NCBI RefSeq assembly: GCF_947495025.1
Contig: NZ_CANLXG010000002.1
Span: forward strand, 620,001 to 684,000
Direction: 5' to 3'
Origin: an uncultured Roseobacter sp.
GTDB lineage: Bacteria > Pseudomonadota > Alphaproteobacteria > Rhodobacterales > Rhodobacteraceae
Length of the DNA stretch: 64,000 bases
Shown here piece after piece: positions 60,448 through 64,000 of the stretch. A program made the translations under genes and the position numbers. The notes beneath the pieces were generated by a model, which worked only from the letters and a program-made list of their open reading frames with translations, did not search any database and was not told the DNA's origin. The first letter of the stretch is position 1, and each line of letters starts with the position of its first letter.

Positions 60448-60690
60448 ATGTCAGATACCCCCGTAGCAGAAATGAGTTTTGAAGACGCAATGGCAGAACT
60501 TGAGAAAGTTCTGGGCCAGCTGGAACGCGGGGATGTGGCGCTGGATGAGAGCATCGCACTCTATGAACGTGGCGCAGCTCTCAAGGCCCGCTGCGAGACC
60601 AAGCTGAAAGAAGCCGAGGAGAAGGTCGCGGCCATCACCCTGGACGGGGACGGTCAGGCCACCGGAACAAAACCTGTCGAAGGACTCTGA
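60448..60690 (+). CDS. xseB: Exodeoxyribonuclease VII small subunit XseB
   Basis: An 80-residue protein with the XseB signature FEDAMAELEKVLGQLERGDVALDESIALYERGAALKARCETKLKEAEEKV (in parts). It is the small subunit of exonuclease VII. Only one base separates its stop from the ispA start; xseB-ispA-dxs is a conserved operon. Confidence 0.96.
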   Translation: MSDTPVAEMSFEDAMAELEKVLGQLERGDVALDESIALYERGAALKARCETKLKEAEEKVAAITLDGDGQATGTKPVEGL

Positions 60691-60691
60691 G

Positions 60692-61561
60692 GTGTTTGAG
60701 ACACGACTGGGTGCTGCCGCGCGGGCAGTCCAGGCATCCTTTGATGCAGTGCTGGGTGGTATGCCGAGGGTCCCTGTTGTTGATGCGATGGCGCATGCCG
60801 TCAACGGGGGCAAAAGACTGCGCGGTTTTCTGGTGCTGGAAAGCGCCCGCCTGCATGACACCGGTGAAGACCAGGCGATCTGGCCTGCCACGGCCATCGA
60901 AGCGCTGCATGCCTACAGTCTGGTGCACGATGATCTGCCCTGTATGGACGATGATGATCTGCGGCGCGGCCAGCCGACGGTTCACAAAAAATGGGATGAC
61001 GCTACTGCGGTTCTGGCAGGTGACGCGCTGCAGACCCTGGCCTTCGAACTGGTTACCCGTCCTGAATGCAGCCCTGATGCAGCGGTCCGTGCGGACCTTG
61101 CGCTGACCCTGGCCCGGGCCGGCGGCGCGCAGGGCATGGTGCTGGGACAGGCGCTGGACATTGCAGCTGAAACCAGCCCGGATCCGCTCGGACTCGATGA
61201 AATAACAACTCTGCAGCAGGGAAAAACGGGCGCACTGATCGAATGGTCGGCCACAGCCGGCGCACGCCTGGCCCGAGCAGACACCGGCCCGCTGAGCGCT
61301 TATGCCCGCGCGCTCGGCCTTGCGTTCCAGATTGCCGACGATCTGCTGGATGTAACCGGCGACAGCGCTACAGTTGGCAAGGCGGTCGGCAAGGACGCTG
61401 ACGCCGGCAAAGCGACGTTCGTCTCTCTGCTAGGTGTCGACGGCGCACGCGCAAGGGCCGGCGCGCTGGTCGAAGAAGCCTGCGACAGCCTGGCAGGTTA
61501 CGCAGACCGCGCCGAAACCCTAAAAGAGGCTGCCCGCTTTGTCGTGACGCGGACGCACTGA
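60692..61561 (+). CDS. ispA: Geranyl/farnesyl diphosphate synthase IspA
   Basis: A 289-residue trans-prenyltransferase starting with GTG 60692. The first aspartate-rich motif is [15 protein letters not shown] and the second [30 protein letters not shown] holds the diphosphate-binding Lys/Arg. It makes farnesyl (or geranyl) diphosphate from IPP and DMAPP. Lies between xseB and dxs. Confidence 0.94.
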   Translation: MFETRLGAAARAVQASFDAVLGGMPRVPVVDAMAHAVNGGKRLRGFLVLESARLHDTGEDQAIWPATAIEALHAYSLVHDDLPCMDDDDLRRGQPTVHKKWDDATAVLAGDALQTLAFELVTRPECSPDAAVRADLALTLARAGGAQGMVLGQALDIAAETSPDPLGLDEITTLQQGKTGALIEWSATAGARLARADTGPLSAYARALGLAFQIADDLLDVTGDSATVGKAVGKDADAGKATFVSLLGVDGARARAGALVEEACDSLAGYADRAETLKEAARFVVTRTH

Positions 61562-61572
61562 GGAACCAGACG

Positions 61573-63501
61573 ATGGCCGACAGACCCGATACTCCGATGC
61601 TCGACAGGATCACGCGCCCGGCAGATCTCAAAGGTCTCAGCGACCGCGAACTGCGTCAGGTCGCGGATGAGCTGCGGTCAGAGACGATCTCGGCTGTGTC
61701 TGTCACTGGCGGTCATCTGGGCGCAGGCCTCGGCGTTGTGGAACTGACCGTCGCATTGCACGCAGTATTTGACACACCACGCGACAAGCTGATCTGGGAC
61801 GTGGGACACCAGTGTTATCCGCACAAAATCCTCACCGGCCGGCGCGACCGGATCCGCACGCTGCGCATGAAAGACGGGCTGAGCGGTTTCACCAAACGCA
61901 GCGAGAGCCCTTATGATCCGTTTGGCGCCGCGCACAGTTCGACCTCGATCTCGGCCGCACTGGGGTTTGCCGTGGCGCGGGATCTGGGCGGCGTAGTCCC
62001 CGAAGGTCTGGGGGACGCTATAGCAGTGATCGGCGACGGCTCGATGAGCGCTGGCATGGCCTATGAGGCGATGAACAACGCCGGTCACCTCAAAAAGCGC
62101 CTGATCGTCATTCTGAACGACAACGAAATGTCGATTGCCCCGCCTGTGGGGGCCATGTCTTCCTATCTCAGCCGCCTCTACGCCGAAGAACCGTTCCAGG
62201 ACTTCAAAGCCGCTGCCAAAGGTGCGGTCAGCCTGTTGCCGGAACCCTTCCGCGAAGGCGCGAAACGCGCCAGGGATGTGCTCAAGGGAATGGCCGTCGG
62301 CAATACGCTCTTTGAACAGCTGGGCTTTTCATACCTCGGCCCGATCGACGGTCACGACATGGATCAGCTGCTGCCTGTTCTGCGCACGGTAAAATCGCGC
62401 GCCACCGGTCCTATTCTGATCCACGTCCTGACCAAAAAGGGCAAAGGATACGCGCCTGCGGAAACCGCGCGCGACAAAGGCCACGCGACCGCAAAATTCG
62501 ATGTGGTCACAGGCGAGCAGAAAAAAGCGCCGTCCAACGCGCCGAGTTATACAAAGGTCTTTGCCGAAAGCCTGCTGCAGGAGGCGGCGGGCGACGACAA
62601 AATCTGCGCGGTCACAGCGGCGATGCCAGACGGTACCGGTCTGAACCTGTTTGCCGAACGCTATCCCAGCCGGTGCTTTGACGTGGGCATCGCCGAACAG
62701 CACGGTGTTACTTTCTCTGCGGCCCTTGCGGCGGGCGGGATGAAGCCATTCTGCGCGATGTATTCCACATTCCTGCAACGCGGGTACGACCAGGTGGTGC
62801 ATGACGTAGCGATCCAGCGCCTGCCCGTCCGCTTTGCCATTGACCGCGCCGGTCTTGTGGGGGCCGATGGGGCCACCCATGCCGGTTCGTTCGACATCGG
62901 GTATCTGAGCAATCTGCCCGGATTTGTGGTTATGGCTGCCGCGGATGAAGCAGAGCTGAAACACATGGTTGCGACCGCCGCCGCGCACGATGACGGCCCG
63001 ATTGCCTTCCGGTTCCCGCGCGGTGAAGGCAAGGGTGTCGACATGCCCGAGCGTGGCGAGGTGCTGGAGATCGGCAAGGGCCGGATCATCGCAAAGGGCG
63101 CGCGCGTCGCATTGCTGTCCTTTGGAACACGTCTCGCGGAAACCGAAGAGGCCGCCGAGGCCCTGCTCGCCCGGGGGATATCCCCAACCATTGCCGACGC
63201 CCGGTTTGCCAAACCGCTCGACAGGGATCTCATTCTGCAGCTGGCCGCAGATCATGAAGCGCTTATCACCATCGAGGAAGGTGCCGTGGGCGGCTTTGGC
63301 AGCCATGTCTCGCAGCTGCTGGCCGAGGAAGGCGTTTTTGATAACGGCCTGAAATTCCGCTCCATGGTCCTGCCGGATATCTTTATCGACCAGGCCAGCC
63401 CGGCAGACATGTATGCTGTTGCAGGCATGAACGCCGCAGATATCGAAAGCAAAGTGCTGTCGGTGCTGGGCATCGCGCAGATCGGCGAGGCGCGGGCCTA
63501 G
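61573..63501 (+). CDS. dxs: 1-deoxy-D-xylulose-5-phosphate synthase Dxs
   Basis: A 642-residue TPP enzyme at the entry of the MEP isoprenoid pathway. Features include [34 protein letters not shown], the TPP/metal motif [18 protein letters not shown], the transketolase pyrimidine domain [18 protein letters not shown], and [13 protein letters not shown] at the C-terminal domain. Its last codon overlaps the convergent epimerase gene by 4 bp. Confidence 0.97.
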   Translation: MADRPDTPMLDRITRPADLKGLSDRELRQVADELRSETISAVSVTGGHLGAGLGVVELTVALHAVFDTPRDKLIWDVGHQCYPHKILTGRRDRIRTLRMKDGLSGFTKRSESPYDPFGAAHSSTSISAALGFAVARDLGGVVPEGLGDAIAVIGDGSMSAGMAYEAMNNAGHLKKRLIVILNDNEMSIAPPVGAMSSYLSRLYAEEPFQDFKAAAKGAVSLLPEPFREGAKRARDVLKGMAVGNTLFEQLGFSYLGPIDGHDMDQLLPVLRTVKSRATGPILIHVLTKKGKGYAPAETARDKGHATAKFDVVTGEQKKAPSNAPSYTKVFAESLLQEAAGDDKICAVTAAMPDGTGLNLFAERYPSRCFDVGIAEQHGVTFSAALAAGGMKPFCAMYSTFLQRGYDQVVHDVAIQRLPVRFAIDRAGLVGADGATHAGSFDIGYLSNLPGFVVMAAADEAELKHMVATAAAHDDGPIAFRFPRGEGKGVDMPERGEVLEIGKGRIIAKGARVALLSFGTRLAETEEAAEALLARGISPTIADARFAKPLDRDLILQLAADHEALITIEEGAVGGFGSHVSQLLAEEGVFDNGLKFRSMVLPDIFIDQASPADMYAVAGMNAADIESKVLSVLGIAQIGEARA

Positions 63502-64000
63502 TCCTCCTGCGCCAGCATCTGCTGCAAACCGGTGCGATAGTCGGGATAGATCAGCTCGACACCCAGCTCATTAAGAATGAGGTCGTTGCGCACTTTTTTG
63601 CTCTCGGCATAAAAGCTGCGCGCCATGGGTGTCATATCGGCCTCATCGAAATTCACCGTCGGAGGCAGCGGCACGCCCAACAGCTCTGCCGCATAGGCCA
63701 GCACGTCCTGCGGCGGTGCCGGATCATTGTCACAGACGTTGTAGATCGCTCCCGGACGCGGACGCCGCATCGACGCCTCAAGTACCTGCGCGATATCGTC
63801 GACATGGATGCGCGAAAACACCTGACCCTCTTTGATAATCCGCCGCGCGGTCCCGCTCCGCACCTTTGCAAAAGGGCCGCGCCCGGGTCCATAAATCCCC
63901 GCAAGCCGGAAGATATGCAGCGGCAGACCGGGAACATCCCGCCAGGCCGCCTCGGCCTCAACGCGGGCCTGCCCGCGCTTTGTCGCAGGGGTCAGGGCTG
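63498..64000 (-). CDS. NAD-dependent epimerase/SDR-family protein, N-terminus beyond the window edge
   Basis: The minus-strand frame runs off the right edge. Its readable C-terminal ~166 residues include [22 protein letters not shown] and [30 protein letters not shown], typical of extended SDR epimerases (YeeZ/YbjS-like). The catalytic YxxxK and Rossmann motif would be in the missing part. It is convergent with dxs. Substrate unknown. Confidence 0.82.
   Translation of the reverse strand, partial: ALTPATKRGQARVEAEAAWRDVPGLPLHIFRLAGIYGPGRGPFAKVRSGTARRIIKEGQVFSRIHVDDIAQVLEASMRRPRPGAIYNVCDNDPAPPQDVLAYAAELLGVPLPPTVNFDEADMTPMARSFYAESKKVRNDLILNELGVELIYPDYRTGLQQMLAQED

Noticed and set aside
1..64000. 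Search for CRISPR arrays, insertion sequences, integrases and prophage genes.
   Set aside because: No repeat-spacer array, transposase or integrase motif was found on reading either strand.

Overview
The window looks like chromosome of a marine alphaproteobacterium of the Rhodobacteraceae (Roseobacter group). The basis is established knowledge of gene neighbourhoods: a petABC cytochrome bc1 operon, a MarR/response-regulator pair of the petP-petR type, several TRAP-transporter and FAD-oxidase genes, type-II lumazine synthase behind an FMN riboswitch, scattered leuC/leuD/leuB genes, and Rhodobacter-like Rieske and LpcC-like proteins. Coding density is high and most genes are housekeeping.

Layout. 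1-1.6 kb: two tandem trypsin-like secreted proteases. 1.7-5.7 kb: glcDEF glycolate oxidase with an inverted-repeat operator in front of glcD. 5.8-10.6 kb: membrane and small secreted proteins, GFA protein, rsfS-rlmH, a possible sialyltransferase-fold protein, MscS channel. 10.6-18.7 kb: leuC, leuD and leuB interspersed with a predicted small RNA, a membrane protein, an EEP-family hydrolase, a DUF2306 protein and a DMT permease, then tRNA-Pro. 19.6-24 kb: LPS core genes (GT2, LpcC-like GT4, Kdo-kinase-like, Kdo transferase waaA), then tRNA-Arg. 24.4-26.7 kb: LacI regulator and YcaQ-type glycosylase. 26.6-35.7 kb: a catabolic cluster (Asp/Glu racemase, MarR regulator, D-amino-acid-dehydrogenase-like oxidase, TRAP transporter, SBF-like permease, 5-oxoprolinase PxpBCA) with a perfect MarR-type palindrome between the divergent halves. 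36.5-41.3 kb: a two-gene accessory cassette (patatin-like phospholipase plus a 1090-residue coiled-coil/membrane/OmpA-like protein) beside tRNA-Lys. 41.8-48.2 kb: dapF-mtaB, a CRP-family regulator followed by two perfect TGTGA-N6-TCACA sites, a 49-residue ORF, a predicted structured RNA, and petABC. 48.4-55 kb: GST, PaiB, FMN riboswitch-ribH2, thiBPQ with TPP riboswitch, aroC. 55-64 kb: TetR, a DM13-like secreted protein, DMT permease, ilvE, petPR, xseB-ispA-dxs and a truncated epimerase.

The most original material is: (1) the CRP-type regulator with two perfect operators, of which the second sits at exactly -41.5 relative to a good -10 box and would drive a ~230 nt structured RNA ending in a strong bidirectional terminator; (2) the patatin/OmpA-like membrane cassette next to tRNA-Lys; (3) the D-amino acid/5-oxoproline TRAP cluster; and (4) an ~80 nt promoter-to-terminator small RNA between leuC and leuD.

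Everything here was read by eye from sequence; family names rest on recognised motifs, and no database search was done.
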